Part shown: one piece after another, positions 24,296-36,431 of the stretch
How the letters are laid out: each line of letters opens with the position of its first letter
Position numbering within the stretch: position 1 is the first letter of the stretch
Source of the DNA: Trissonchulus latispiculum
Taxonomy: Eukaryota > Nematoda > Enoplea > Enoplida > Ironidae
Direction: 5' to 3'
NCBI GenBank assembly: GCA_030248195.1
Contig: JASAND010015579.1
Span: forward strand, 1-64,000
DNA: 64,000 nucleotides
Program-made: the position numbers and the translations under genes
Notes under the pieces: generated by a model
Told to the model about the DNA's origin: nothing
Databases searched by the model: none
Seen by the model: the letters and a program-made list of their open reading frames with translations, nothing else

Positions 24296-27006
24296 GACTA
24301 AAGACTGACATATGCTATATATCATGAGATCGCTACATCCGATGCGCGCTATCGGCTGACCCCCGCCCTTATACATGTAGAGGATCCAAACGGAGGATTT
24401 ATATGTTTGTACACAGATGTGTAAATCATACAAGCTTAGAAATCCCTACACAAGCTTAACATGATTCCGACCCCCCGTTTGGACTCCGCACTAGTGTTGT
24501 TTCAGCAGCTGAAGCTTTCAGTTTCAGTGAAACTAGGTTTTTGTTTCAGCTTGTACATGTTTCAGTTTCAGTCGCTGAACTGAAAACTGAAACTGAAACC
24601 ATGAGAGATTTGGAGCTGAAACTGAAACTGAAACTTCGTCGAAATGAGAGCTGAAACTGAAATTAAAATAGCTTTTAAGCTGAAACTGAAACTGAAACTA
24701 GAACAGTTTTGGAGCTGAAACTGAAACAAACAGTTTCAGCTCCACACTAAGACGGAAACTAAAGTCTGACCAAAAATTCTTGGAACCGAAATGTGAGCGG
24801 CTGTCCTGAGTTATCATTTGAAGGTCGCCTATATAATGTATATATTTTTAGAATCCTCAGGAACCCGAGATTTCGAAAATCCGAAAAATTCCGAAATTCC
24901 GGATTTCATTCACGGAAAATTGAAAAATTTTAATTTTTCGTCCCATTTTTATCGCAATCAATATTTGGTTCTCACAGTCTAATAGAGCTGGTCCCGCTAC
25001 ACATTTTTGCTCCTAGAAGCTTTTCACGAAAATGCACCCAATTTCCGGAATTCCGGGTTTTCTAAATTACCGGATTTTAAAAATTTCCTCCAATACCCTC
25101 AAGATGGGTATCATTCGAAAGCTCTTATCGGGCTGAACAACTTTTGTAATAGAACGAACTCGTGAAAATGCACTCAATTCCCGGAATTCGCGAAAACCGG
25201 ATTTTCCGGATTTTAAAAATTTTCTCCAATACCCACAATATGGGTATCATTCGAGAGCTCTTGATGAGCTGAACAAATCTTGTAATAGAACCAATGTCGG
25301 AAAACGCACCTAAATCCCGGAATTCACAAATTCGGATTTCACACTAGCTTGGAAGTTTTTCGTGAATTTCGAGAACTAGGCTTATTTCTGCAAGTTGGTT
25401 CTATTACAAGATTTGTTCAGCTCATCAAGAGCTCTCGAATGATACCCATATTGTGGGTATTGGAGAAAATTTTTAAAATCCGGAAAATCCGGTTTTCGCG
25501 AATTCCGGGAATTGAGTGCATTTCACGAGTTCGCTCTATTACAAAAGTTGTTCAGCCCGATAAGAGCTTTCGAATGATACCCATCTTGAGGGTATTGGAG
25601 GAAATTTTTAAAATCCGGTAATTTAGAAAACCCGGAATTCCGGAAATTGGGTGCATTTTCGTGAAAAGCTTCTAGGAGCAAAAATGTGTAGCGGGACCAG
25701 CTCTATTCGACTGTGAGAACCAAATATTGATTGCGATAAAAATGGGGCGAAAAATTAAAAATTTTCAATTTTCCGTGAATGAAATCCGGAATTTCGGAAT
25801 TTTTCGGATTTTCGAAATCTCGGGTTCCTGAGGATTCTAAAAATATATACATTATATAGGCTACCTTCAAATGATAACTCAGGACAGCCGCTCACATTTC
25901 GGTTCCAAGAATTTTTGGTCAGACTTTAGTTTCAGCTCTCGCTGATGCTAAAACTAATTTCAGCTCTCACTGAAGCTGAAACAGATTTCAGCTCAAGCGT
26001 ATGCATGCTTAGCATAGACGAGTGTCTCAAAAACTGGGTCCTGTTCCAAGGACGTAAAATTCCTTCCTTATATATAAATATAAACGTTTGACTAGCGCTT
26101 TTGCTGCTAAAATTGTGTAGAACAGAGTGACAAGTAATGCTGCCCTAAAACGTTTGTATAATTTTAATAGTGCATTAAAATGTTAGAATACTACTGTATG
26201 GCAATATTGATTTGATCTGTTTCCAACTTCTTTTTTCAGAATATTAACTAATCATTTAAGATTTGCCCGACGACAACATTTCTTATAAAATCATTACATA
26301 AGGACAAGGAGCCCAGCATCAACAACTAAAAAGAACCCGAAATTTAGGGTTAATTATATTGCTATGAATTCTTCCCTTTTAATTTCTTAGTGTAGATAGC
26401 CGCAGTTATAGCAGCGTCCAACGGGAAAGATTGAATGGTTTTACTTGAGTATTATATATTGTTCTTCATGTTCTTGATATTATCTATAGAAAGAATTCAC
26501 CAAGACACCAAAAATTCGCAGTGTCCCAGCTGCCACAAATAAAAATGTCTAATGAGATTATGTGAAAGTTCAGAATTAGGGGCGGAAACTAATTAATTTG
26601 ATTAGCATAACATAAAGGTAACATAGAGGATAACAAAAGCTGAAACTCACTTTAGTCACGGCTGAAACTGAAAACTATAAGACTTGGAGCTGAAATTGAA
26701 AACTATAAAAGACTTGGAGCTGAAACAGAAACTAAAGCGGAAACTAATTTAAGTCAGAGCTGAAACTGAAACTATAGCAAATTTGGAGCTGAAACTGAAT
26801 AGAACAAATTTTGAGCTGAAACTGAAACTTGTCTGAAAGTGGAGCTGATACTGAAACTGAAACTAAATAGGCCAGCGTAAACATCCCCGTACATGTATAG
26901 GCAGGGGCAGGGTCAAGGGGGTGATTTATGGGGGTTGAGGCGTGCAGAGGATGTAGCCAGCACATAATACATAATGTACGATGCTTGTCATACTCTTATA
27001 CTCTTG
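24296..27006. mobile_element. Split MITE of the 62188 subfamily, interrupted by 2.4 kb of repeats
   Basis: 24296-24480 (gctacatccgatgcgcgctatcggctgacccc..., tacatgtagaggatccaaacgg) matches the left half of the element at 62188-62586. 26875-27006 (ggtcaaggggg..., gtgcagaggatgtagc, ending tatactcttg) matches its right half. Between them are arrays of gctgaaactgaaact and a large palindrome. Confidence 0.6.
24756..25934. repeat. Large palindrome, about 570-bp arms
   Basis: ctaaagtctgaccaaaaatt at the left end returns inverted as the right end, and the arms match nearly base for base through to a short loop near 25335-25360. Arm motifs include gatacccatattgtgggtattgg and tccggaattccgg. Both sides are bordered by gctgaaactgaaact arrays (24491-24750 and 26636-26870). 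No coding capacity is recognised. 25935-26635 holds no recognisable feature. Confidence 0.85.
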
Positions 27007-27081
27007 ATAAAACCAAATAAGGGAAGGTCTCTGAATATTCGTAATTAGCCAACCCGGCATAAACTACTCTCCTATAACCAG

Positions 27082-27911
27082 GGGCCAATGTTATCATAAT
27101 CGGGTTGAGTTCAACCCGGGTTGAACCCATTTTTGGGTTCAACCCTAAAATTTCCGGGTTGGCTAAACCCCGTTGCTCAACCCAATGTTATCAAACATTT
27201 TTAGGGTTGGGTTAGCTTAACCCGGGTTGAACTGTTTCAACCCCAATTTGAACCCAGTTTTCAACCCAAAAAGAGCCTTAGCGTGACGAATGCTACTGGT
27301 CCGACTATTTGAAGGCGTGTAACGACAGATTGCTATAAACGCAACAAGTTATGTAAGAACAAATAGATCATTATGCAATTCTTTCGTTTATCACGTATTG
27401 ATCTATTAGCAAATAAGACATTCACTGTGGCCACAAAAGTCAAGGAACAAATTTATGAACAAGACTGGGTCAACATTTCACTACACCTTGATCGGCTCTT
27501 GACTTTATTTATAAAATCGTTTTTGTTTGGACTTCATCATGCCATGTTTTATGAAAATATTTAAGTTTTTAAAACTAGTCTAGTCTTAGTGGCTTCGTCA
27601 GCTATGGCAATTGATAAAACTAGAACAAAAGGATGGCTCGCCATTATCTCAACCCGGGTTGAAATCTCAACCCTCCTAGTTGAGGAGAGTTGAGATTCTG
27701 CGATTTCAACCCGAAAACTAACCCAAAGTTTCAACCCAAATTTAATAATAACATTGGGTTGGAACTCAACCCAGATTTCAACCCCAACCCTGCTATTTCA
27801 ACCCGGGTTTATTCAACCCTATTTTGATAACATTGGGTTGAAGTTTTCAACCCTAATTTCAACCCGGGTTCAGGTTTCAACCCGGGTTGAGATGCTTGAT
27901 AACAGCGGCCC
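27082..27911. mobile_element. PIF/Harbinger-like MITE, aacccgggtt-rich
   Basis: TIRs are GGGCCAATGTTATCA and TTGATAACAGCGGCCC, with a 3-bp TSD CAG at 27079-27081 and 27912-27914. Both ends are filled with gttcaacccgggttgaaccc motifs, self-complementary at about 10-bp spacing. The middle (27290-27640) is unique AT-rich sequence without transposase. Confidence 0.8.
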
Positions 27912-27914
27912 CAG

Positions 27915-29400
27915 AAGTTTTTGATTTAGCATCCTCTCATTATCTGCAAGTATAAGACCATGGTATTACCTTGTATAAATGTGAACCGTACCAGCTTTAA
28001 AAATGAATTTTCTGCATGAAAATGGATGAATGCTTCCATTATCGGCAAAAGTTATCTTTAATGTATTTATCAGAAAACCCGCTTCCAATTTTCAGGAATG
28101 GTAAAATGTTGGTGCAGGCTTTGAATTCTTCTGATTTGATTACGACCACCACGACCACATCAACTTAGTGCTTACAACAGTGTGTGTGTAATTTGAAAAT
28201 TTGAACTTTTCCTTTACGGCAGTGTCACGAAATTCAAGAGGTGGCTATGCATGGTCAAAAACATCAATAGACAAAATAGAAAAATATGTTTAACGTACCA
28301 ATGCAATAAAAGATTAAAAGTTAACATTAACATCCTTTCGCATTCTCTGTTACACACGGATTAGGTTACATGATTTAGCAAAATTTGAATCCATATTTTG
28401 TGATACATGGTAGAGTTTTGTAAAATTTATTTTATGCTATAATTTTATTAAACGTTTCCTTTCAATATATTTTAGATAAGTTAAAACCGTGATATCCACT
28501 TTTTTAGAAATTCCAATCGTAAGCTGTAAACGGTTGCTTTTTTAGTAGAACTTTGTTAATTTGATACTTCGAAACTCAGAATTTTGTTGAATTAATGTTG
28601 TTATCGTTGTGAGGTGTTAAACAACTATATAAAGTGAATTGTGTTATTTTCAGTTATTTAACGTATAAATTAACCAGACTGTCGCTACAATAGTTATTTA
28701 TGCACAATTTTTTCTCCATGGTCACAATCTTCAATTGGATTGTATTCGTGGTCACAAGTTAGTTTTAAACAAAATCCAACAGGAGAATAGTGTAGCTTAT
28801 TTGGCAAGCCAGTGATGTAGCTATCTAGAATGTTCGAGAAACTTCTCGGCATTTCTCAATTGCAAACGTTACGTATTGCATAATTATTTCCAAAATTGTG
28901 ATGTGAAGGGCCAGGCCAAACAGCGCTGCTCGCACAGCAATAATGTCTGTCTGTCTTAAAACTTCGCCGCTGCAGTCACGATTGAAGTGTTTCTTATCTT
29001 AGCGTCAACTCTTGCTACTATAAAGTTTTATTTTTCAATGAGTTTTTCGTTTTTGTGGATTTCGATTTAAGCTTTCAAGCATATATACATCGGTGTATAC
29101 AGGAATTGTAGATGTAGGTCCAGAATAATGAGTGTCAGGCGTCACTTCATGGTTCCTTTTTATTAGACCCCCCCCAGTTTTGTTACCAGATTTCTCTTCC
29201 CCAACCTCCCTCTTGCACATAGGTGGTGTCGTGTACCTTGAGAAAAACTTGGGGGGGGGGTAGCCGAAATTGGGTGGTGGTGTGGTGGAGTGGGTTCAGA
29301 AAAGTGCTATTTAAGAAATTAGCGATTTTACTAAAAAGACGCTTTTTACAGTCAAAAATTAGCAATAGAACCGATTTGGTCATTTTAACAAAAATTGAAT
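27915..29400. other. Intergenic stretch without recognised features
   Basis: About 1.5 kb of AT-rich sequence. I found no reading frame with coding character, no clear repeat and no TIR. Confidence 0.4.
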
Positions 29401-30062
29401 TTTTGCGAAAAATTTCGAATGCTTCCTAATTTTGAGACAAAATTTCGAAAATTTTGAGGGTGGGGTCCGGCCGGTTTCTATAGGTGTAACGGAGATTTTT
29501 GGTGGGGGAACTTTTTAGAAATTAGACCCCCAAACCTCCCCCAAAAATAATGTATTTACTCGAAAACTTGATTGCCAACATGTTTCCATAGATGTGTTAG
29601 CGTAGCGTTAGGGGGGGGGGGAGGGTAGGGGAGGCCACCACCCCACCAAAATGACGAATTTTGGCGACCCCCCACAGATTTTCAGATTTTTGCACCCCCC
29701 CAGATTTTTGGCGAAAAATGGCCTAAAATTGGAAGTTTAGGGGGCCCCACCCTCCGTCGTGAACCCCCCCCCCCCCCAAGATATTTTGCCCAGCCACACC
29801 TATGCATGTTTCTGAATCAAGAGTAAGGTCAGTATTGAGTCTAGAAGTCCATAAAACCGTTATAAACGTGTACGTCTCGCCATATATATATAATAGCCAA
29901 AAATTTGGATTTTTTGAAAAATTTTGCGAAATTACCCTATAAATGACCAATTTTCGCGTCCTCGGCGCGACTACCCCCCCCCCCCAGCCGGCCCCCCCTC
30001 CAATTACACCTATGGTATGGCAGCGGTCTGGCAAATTTAGGTGGTTGGGGTAGTTTCCTTTG
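29401..30062. repeat. G/C-run repeat fragments related to the 1-5252 palindrome
   Basis: Segments such as ttttgagacaaaatttcgaaaattttgagggtggggtc and cctatggtatggcag match parts of the first 5 kb. They are broken and rearranged, and no complete element could be bounded. Confidence 0.55.
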
Positions 30063-30070
30063 GGGGGGCG

Positions 30071-30448
30071 CATAGGTGTACCTGGGGGGGTGGGGGCCCT
30101 CCCCCCAAATGGAGAGCTGCCGACTCCACCGTCAAAAGTTTGGAGGCAGACACCCCACCCCCAAATGGCCAATCTCAGACCCCACCCTCAAAATTTAGAA
30201 AATTTCGCCTCAAAATTAGTAAAAATTCGAAATTTTTTGGAAAAATTCGAATTTTTTGCAAAAAATCCAAGTTTTTTCGAATAAATGAGCAAAAATGAAG
30301 AAATATTATTGATTTTTATATATTAAAAATTTATTTACCCCCCCCAAATTCGATTTTTCCGGACCCCACCCCACCTCAAAACGACTGACCCCACCCACCC
30401 TAATTTCGGCTACCCCCTCCCCCAACGTTTTCTCAAGGTACACCTATG
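30071..30448. mobile_element. hAT-like element, CATAGGTGTACC family
   Basis: It starts CATAGGTGTACCTGG and ends AAGGTACACCTATG. The 8-bp TSD GGGGGGCG lies at 30063-30070 and 30449-30456. It is homologous to 4780-5244. Confidence 0.8.
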
Positions 30449-30457
30449 GGGGGGCGC

Positions 30458-30920
30458 CATAGGTGTACCTTGAGAAATCGTTGGGGGAGGGGGAAGCCGA
30501 AATTAGGGTGGGTGGGGTCAGCCGTTTAGAGGTGGGGGGGTGTCCGGAAAAATCGAATTTGGGGGGGGGGGTAAAAAATTTTTTGGTCAAAAATTTAGAA
30601 AAAATTCGCGAATTTGCTAAAAAAGCGTTATTTCCAACTAAAAATCAAAAATATTTCTTCATTTTTGCTCATTTATTCGAAAAAAACTTGAATTTTTTGC
30701 AAAAATTTCGAATTTTTCCAAAAAATTTCGAAAGTTTACTAATTTTGAGGCAAATTTTTCAAAATTTTGAGGGTGGGGTCTGGCAAATTTGGGTGGGTGG
30801 GGTCTGGGATTTGGCCATTTGGGGGTGGGGTCTGCCTCCAAAATTTCTAGGGTGGGGTCGGCACTTTTCCATTTGGGGGGAGGGTTCCCCCCCCACCCCC
30901 CCCCCCCAGGTACACCTATG
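30458..30920. mobile_element. Second hAT-like element, inserted adjacent in opposite orientation
   Basis: It starts CATAGGTGTACCTTGAG and ends CCAGGTACACCTATG. The 8-bp TSD GGGGGCGC lies at 30450-30457 and 30921-30928, overlapping the right TSD of the neighbour by 7 bp. Confidence 0.8.
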
Positions 30921-30928
30921 GGGGGCGC

Positions 30929-32740
30929 TGCCCCCCCAAAATTTTGACAAATTTTACCCCCTCCCAGAATTTTTGACGTACCCTCCCCCAACTTTCCGAA
31001 TTAATTCCCGCTAATTCCCTCCGAAGCCCACCAGCGATTTTTTGACCCAAAAAGTTAGCTATATAAATTTGGCCAATAAATGGTCATTTTTTGAAAAAGT
31101 TTTCTAAAATTTTGGCTTTTACAATGATTTAAAATCACTGTAAAACGGGGCAAGAACGCTTAAAATGCTAAAAATAGGTCTTATTTTGAAGAAAAAGGGC
31201 TAAAGTATATACCGAAATTTTTGCTTTTTTGGCCATTTTTTGAAATTTGTGAGGTCAGAATTCTGGGGGGGCTGTTGGTGGAGCCAACGACCCTCCCAAA
31301 CCTCCCCTCCCCCATAAATTTTTTCTATTTTTATGCCAAAAATTGCATTTTCAGCCATTGCTAATGCTGCAAAACATGAAAGCATTAAGTAATTTTAACA
31401 GACAGTGATTTAAACACGAAAACTTGATTTCATCATGTTTCTGAGTCCACAATAAGGTCAATATTGAGTTTAGAAGTCCATAAAACCGTTATAAACGTAT
31501 ATTTCTCGCGATAATAAACACGTTAAGCCAAAAATTTAGACTATTTTGAAAAAAGTTGCAAAATTTACCCTAAAAATAACCAATTTTTGGGAAATTTTTT
31601 ACTGGGGGGTTTTAAACATGGCTGGGGGGCGGGGTTACTCCCCCCCTCCCCCAATTACACATTGGTCGACCAACCTTCCAAGATTGACCTCCCCCAGACC
31701 CAAAGTTTTTAGCCCAACAGCGCTATATATTTTAGCATGTTTTTAGAAAAATTTTGAAAAATTTTCGCCCCCCCCAAGAATGACTCGCCCCCGAGGGGCC
31801 CCCCCAAGAATAATTCCCTAGAATAAGCCCAGGTGAGACTCCCCCCGGGCCCGGCTCCCCCACGAGAAGGACACCCCCATCCCGACCTCGACTACTCCCC
31901 CCAAGCCGAGCTCAGACCGTCCTCCGAAAACCGGCTCAACTCCAAACCCAGTAAAAAATGCAAGTTTCTTAATTGCAATTTTTTGCAGCATTGCAGTTTT
32001 GCAATTTTTGAATATTTTTTAAAAAATTTGAAAATGGCTAAAATTCTGCTACAAACAATCTACGTTTAAAAACAGCTTTTAAAAGGTATATAGTACAGGC
32101 AATTAAACTAAAACTAAAAACTAAAACTGTTAAACATAAACTATATACAATTTGGGCTAATTTTAGCAATTTTCAAATCTTATTTTCGGACACAAAAACT
32201 AATGACAGAAACATTTATATATATACCTTCAATGAAACGTATATACATCGAAGAAGGACCATTTTTAGCCAAAAAACCTTGGGTATATACTGTTTGACCT
32301 TCCCAAATTTTAAATTTCAGTGGAGTCCCCTGTGCCAAATTTGGACCTTCTACTCCAACCCCCAACCCAAACAGGTGGTATATACACCTAATGGGTGGGG
32401 CTCTGCCTCCAAAGTTTCGAGGGTGGGGTCGGGTCGGAAGTTTTCTATTTGGGGGAGGGGTTCCCCCAGGTTAACCTAAGCTGTGCGCTTGCATGCCACA
32501 CTTTGCGTTTGCCCCATCACCCCTAAACTTTTAGCAACTCCCCCTTCCGATTCCGAGTACGTTTTGAAACCAAAAAGTTAGCTAAATTAAAATTTAGTTA
32601 AAATTTTGAATTCCTTGTAAGAACGCCTGAACTGAAACAATCCTTGTTTTAATAAAAAAAGTGTTAATAGACGGAAACTTGTATTTTGTTGGCAATTTCT
32701 GAGGTTCGGCACAGCTTCTTCGGTGGCGGCCGGCGGACGA
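30929..32740. repeat. Mixed repeat fragments
   Basis: 30929-31640 matches internal parts of the first 5-kb palindrome. 31727-31832 is the truncated right end of a CTGGGCTTATTCTAG-family element. 32380-32480 is another G-run fragment. No gene is seen. Confidence 0.5.
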
Positions 32741-33096
32741 ATCCATATGGGGAGTCTCCACCTCCAAGTCCAGCACACGTCTTAGCAATGGGGTCTAAAG
32801 GGGAAGCCCGAAAGAGGACCAAGATAGGGACTACCGGAATAAATGGCATATTGGACCCACAAGCTCGGTAGCATAATTTAAGGACCAGGGGGCTTGCAAC
32901 TCCAACATGACTAAGGATAAAATAGTCATGCCCCGCGAAGGTAGAATCCATTTGGCACGCTGGTCAGGCGCCCCAGGGAGCACGTGGAAGGATAATCACC
33001 AACTGCATCGACCACAGCAAGTAGGAAATCTCCAACCGGAAGCGGATTCGACATGGCTTCGTCGTCGTCGTCGTGGGTGGTCGATCAGGATACCAC

Positions 33097-33945
33097 ATCC
33101 TATACTCGGCGGGCCCCAAGGAGCCCACTATTACCCAAGAAGCGAAGAACAGCCTCCGGATCATCGCGAAGGCAGGATATTTCCGGATTTGGCCCGAGGT
33201 CTATATGCCTGGCTGTGGTGAGGGCTGGGCAGGACAGAAGCAAGTGTTCTACAGTTTCTGGCTCCCCCAGCTGACAGAAACTGCAATTAGGGGAAGGAAA
33301 TCGGTTGGGGTCAATGGTGTGTCTGTACGATGCAAGGATCCAGGATTTCCCACTGCGCAACTGGCTAAGCAAGACCCTGTCTTGCCTGTTAAGGTGTTGT
33401 TCCTTCGACTGTGGGACTGGACCCGAATTTCCGTAAATTGCCCAGGCCCGTAAATGCGACAGGGAATAATACCAGGTTCTGAGGACGGTTCTTTTGATTA
33501 CAGCTTTCGCTGTATTCAGATCCGCCGCTTCCGCCATTTGCGGCAAGGAACTGGCTTCCGAGGCTAGGCGATTGCGCTTTCGTTACCAGAAATGCCGGCA
33601 TGCAAGGGTATCCATTGGACTATGATCTTCCGGTGGCGGAGTCTGCTTAGGCTGGACCAGACCCCTGAAAGGGTTTGACTGAAAGATCCACGTACGCCGC
33701 TTTTGAGGAGCCTGACAACCGATTGTGAGTCCGTGCAAACTCTTACGCTGTAGGCTGGCGGGAACTTGTAGTCGACCGTTTTCCTCGAGCCAACGAAGGC
33801 CACTGGCCACTGCTTTTAGTTCGGCCCTGAAGCTTGAGCAGAACTTTCCGGCAGCAACCTTGATCTCCACCGGCCCAGTGGGGTCGGCGAACTCGACATG
33901 GCTTCAGCAGTTCGATCGGTCCCCTTGCCCCCATATTTTTTATTT
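33097..33945 (-). pseudogene. Non-LTR retrotransposon fragment: RNase H domain plus C-terminal zinc-knuckle region, frameshifted
   Basis: On the minus strand three reading frames follow each other. First comes an RNase H start with the FRAELKAVASGLRWL motif (about 33870-33780). Next, in a second frame, come VCTDSQSVVRLL and the C-terminal RNase H block WIPLHAGISGNES (33803-33564). Third, 33546-33100 carries LASEA and a CxxC-x9-H-x4-C zinc-binding motif (CSFCQLGEPETVEHLLLSC). This order is known from LINE ORF2 C-termini in the I/R1/LOA group of clades. At least two frameshifts and the missing endonuclease and reverse transcriptase mean it is dead and 5'-truncated. The 3' flank may extend to about 32740. 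Confidence 0.8.
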
Positions 33946-34021
33946 ACTCTCCTTCAACATTCGGCTACCCCAGACCCACCCCGAACCCAGTCCACGCCCC
34001 TCACCCCTTTTTGGAGCTATA

Positions 34022-35101
34022 GAGGTCGGGGAAAAAACCAAAGTAGTCACTTTTTGGACTCTGCAGAACTACCCAGTGGAGCAATCCGGCTATAAATTAT
34101 TTTCTTATCAAGCCCTGTCTAGACTGTCATTTTGGTATATAAATCGCCTCTCTAGGTCCTGTCGTTAATTAGTAATTAACGGTTAATTAGCCGGGGTAAA
34201 AAACCAATGGCGGGAAAAAACCAACCGATGGGGAAAAAACCAACCCCAGTATTCAGTCAGGGTAACTCATATTAGCCGATTTTATGCATGCAACGGGTTA
34301 AATCGGCGTCGCTGACTTCATATCTGCACTTATTTTTGCGATATTCCGTATAATAAGTGAGAAAATCAAACATCAATATTTGCAGCATCAACTGGCTAGG
34401 TTTCATCAAATTTGCCAGTTTCTATGTTAAAATGCAAAAATTTGTAAATTTTTCGAAATTCGATGAAATAAATTAAAATAAACGTTGTTTCAGTGTTTTT
34501 TCGCGTATTTCTTTGTCCCAGAGTACTTTTTGGCCGCTTTAGCCGAGCCAAACAGCCGATCCGCCGAAATGAGGTTTTTACCGGCTAGCACAAAATTGCC
34601 AAGTCCAAATACACGTAAAAGAACGCAGTAAACTTGCTATGTGGATGACTTTTGAGCAACTAAGAACTATATATTTTTGGGAGTTTGGCAGCAAAAGCAA
34701 AAATTGGTTTTTTCCCACCCCTTGGTTTTTTTCCCATTTTGTAAAAATTCTGCTGGCAGCTTGCCAAGCGTCGCAGGAAGGCGAGACCGACATTTTTGGA
34801 AAGAGCACATGTTGTTCTCATAGAAACTATTAAAAGTTATTATCTAACTGCTATGGAAAATTTTTTACAGGCCTTCAAAAATAGGCAAATTTTGAATTTT
34901 TGGGGGGTCAAAAATGCCAAAATTTTCAAAATGTCACAAAATGCTCAAAACTGGTCCGATTTAGCTCAAATTTGGTGTGGTAGGTGGGATGGGCCCTACC
35001 AATTTGCATGCAAAATTTGAGCCCGCTAGCTCATCCCCATTGCCCAAATGGGAGGTTGGTTTTTTTCCCACCACTTGCGGGTTGGTTTTTTCCCCGACCT
35101 C
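34022..35101. mobile_element. Long-TIR element with TATA target duplication
   Basis: The 20-bp TIRs GAGGTCGGGGAAAAAACCAA are perfect inverses at both ends, with TATA flanking at 34018-34021 and 35102-35105 (equally readable as a TA duplication with TIRs beginning TAG). The left interior repeats ggggaaaaaaccaacc-like motifs (34200-34250). The 1.08-kb body has no recognisable transposase. Confidence 0.75.
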
Positions 35102-35105
35102 TATA

Positions 35106-36431
35106 AATTTTGCTAAAAGATGGTCTGTATTCAAAAATGTTTAAACTTGCTTTAAAATCGTGTAGAAACGCCTAAAATGATAAAAACATGTCTTGTTTTG
35201 CCGAAAAAAGCGTTAAGGTACCGAAAAGGGTTTGTTTTATGCCATGTTTTGGATACTTTGAGGTCCGAATTTGGGAGGGGATAGGGGGTGCGTCCCAATG
35301 CTTTTCGAGGGTCCTGGGTTTTGTGGGTGCGGGGGTGGAGGGCCGAGCCCCCCCTTCTGGCTCCCCCCAGTCGACCCCTCCCTCCCACTCGTTCCCCCGG
35401 CTTTTTGGGCTTCCCCTCCCCACTCACCACAAGGTACCCAGAAAATACCAAATTTTTGGTAGAAATTTCAAAAGTTTTCGCTTCACCGGAATTTTTTGGG
35501 CAATAGTCGTCTGTTTTGGGTATTCTACTAAAACTTGATTTTTGAGCACTTTCGAGCTTAGTTGGAGCAGTATTTATACGTAGAAAAGGCGCAACTTTTA
35601 CGGTATTTTTTAGCAATTTTAGCCCATTTCATCCCCCCACTTTTTGAGCCTAGAGAAGACACAGGGGTCGACCACCAAATTTCACAAATTTCTGATGGAA
35701 ATATGAAGTTCTGGTGAGGTCGGGGCGGGGGAGACTTACCGTTGTATACGTATATACATTGTATACATTATGTGCGGGGCTTGACCAACGAAATTCCCAG
35801 ATTAACCCTTTTCCGGCCTTCCCCCCTCCCCTTCCTTCCCGGCCATAGGTGTAAGGCGGGGAGGGTCTGGGGGGGGCTCCCCCAGACCTTTTGGAGAGGG
35901 GACGCCCCGTCCCCCAAATTGGTGGAGAGGGTCAGTCGCGCTTGGCGCGATAAAGTATCAAAAATTTGGGCATTCTTAATGATTTTAGCGTCTGTTGAAA
36001 ACAGAGATTTTAGTAATTTTACGCAGTGGATTGCAAAAACACGTAGTATTCTCCCGGTCCGATTTTCAAAAAGCCGGGGTCGAAATTTCATGAAAATCGA
36101 TCCTGTGACCGTAAGACTTCTGCGCAAAGTTTCTCTGAACGGGTAGATAACTCTTGATAAATCTTGAAATCCTCCGCCTTCCCCCTCCTGCTAAGTACAT
36201 ACAAATGTATGAATGTACAAATGTACAAAAGCCTAAGCCAAGTTTTTTCTTATTTTAGCTACAATATACGTATATACATCTTTGAGCTCTACACTTGCTG
36301 GCGCTTACGACATTTACTTCCGCTTATATTTGGAAGACAACATTTGCAACTGCTCTTGACATCTGCATTTGAATACTTTTTCACTGACTCCAATATACTT
36401 GGTTTAATCCTTGCGATTGCCTGTCGTGGTC
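35106..36431. other. Intergenic region upstream of the DNAJB gene
   Basis: 35150-35660 is a C-run repeat related to 38950-39310 (shared ccccactcaccntaaggt and aaattttcaagaaattttcg type strings). 36000-36431 holds no repeat I can name and presumably includes the promoter and 5' UTR of the DNAJB gene. No clear heat-shock element was found. Confidence 0.4.

Noticed and set aside
27090..27900. aacccgggttgaaccc arrays look at first like a CRISPR array or interstitial telomere repeats
   Set aside because: No constant-length spacers and no uniform repeat unit; the motifs alternate orientation inside a TIR-bounded element with a CAG duplication, so it is a MITE.
30463..31014. 183-codon frame and similar Phe/Gly/Pro-rich frames in the G-run repeats (also 1-330, 4735-5073, 30041-30298)
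   Set aside because: Low-complexity products of G/C runs and tttcgaaatttt repeats; they occur in several frames and both strands at once.
33073..33453. 126-codon plus-strand frame
   Set aside because: Antisense to the RNase H/zinc-knuckle relic of a LINE.
36411..36431. A seven-codon N-terminal extension of the DNAJB frame from a TTG
   Set aside because: Eukaryotic start should be ATG, and homologues begin exactly at MGKDYY (36432).
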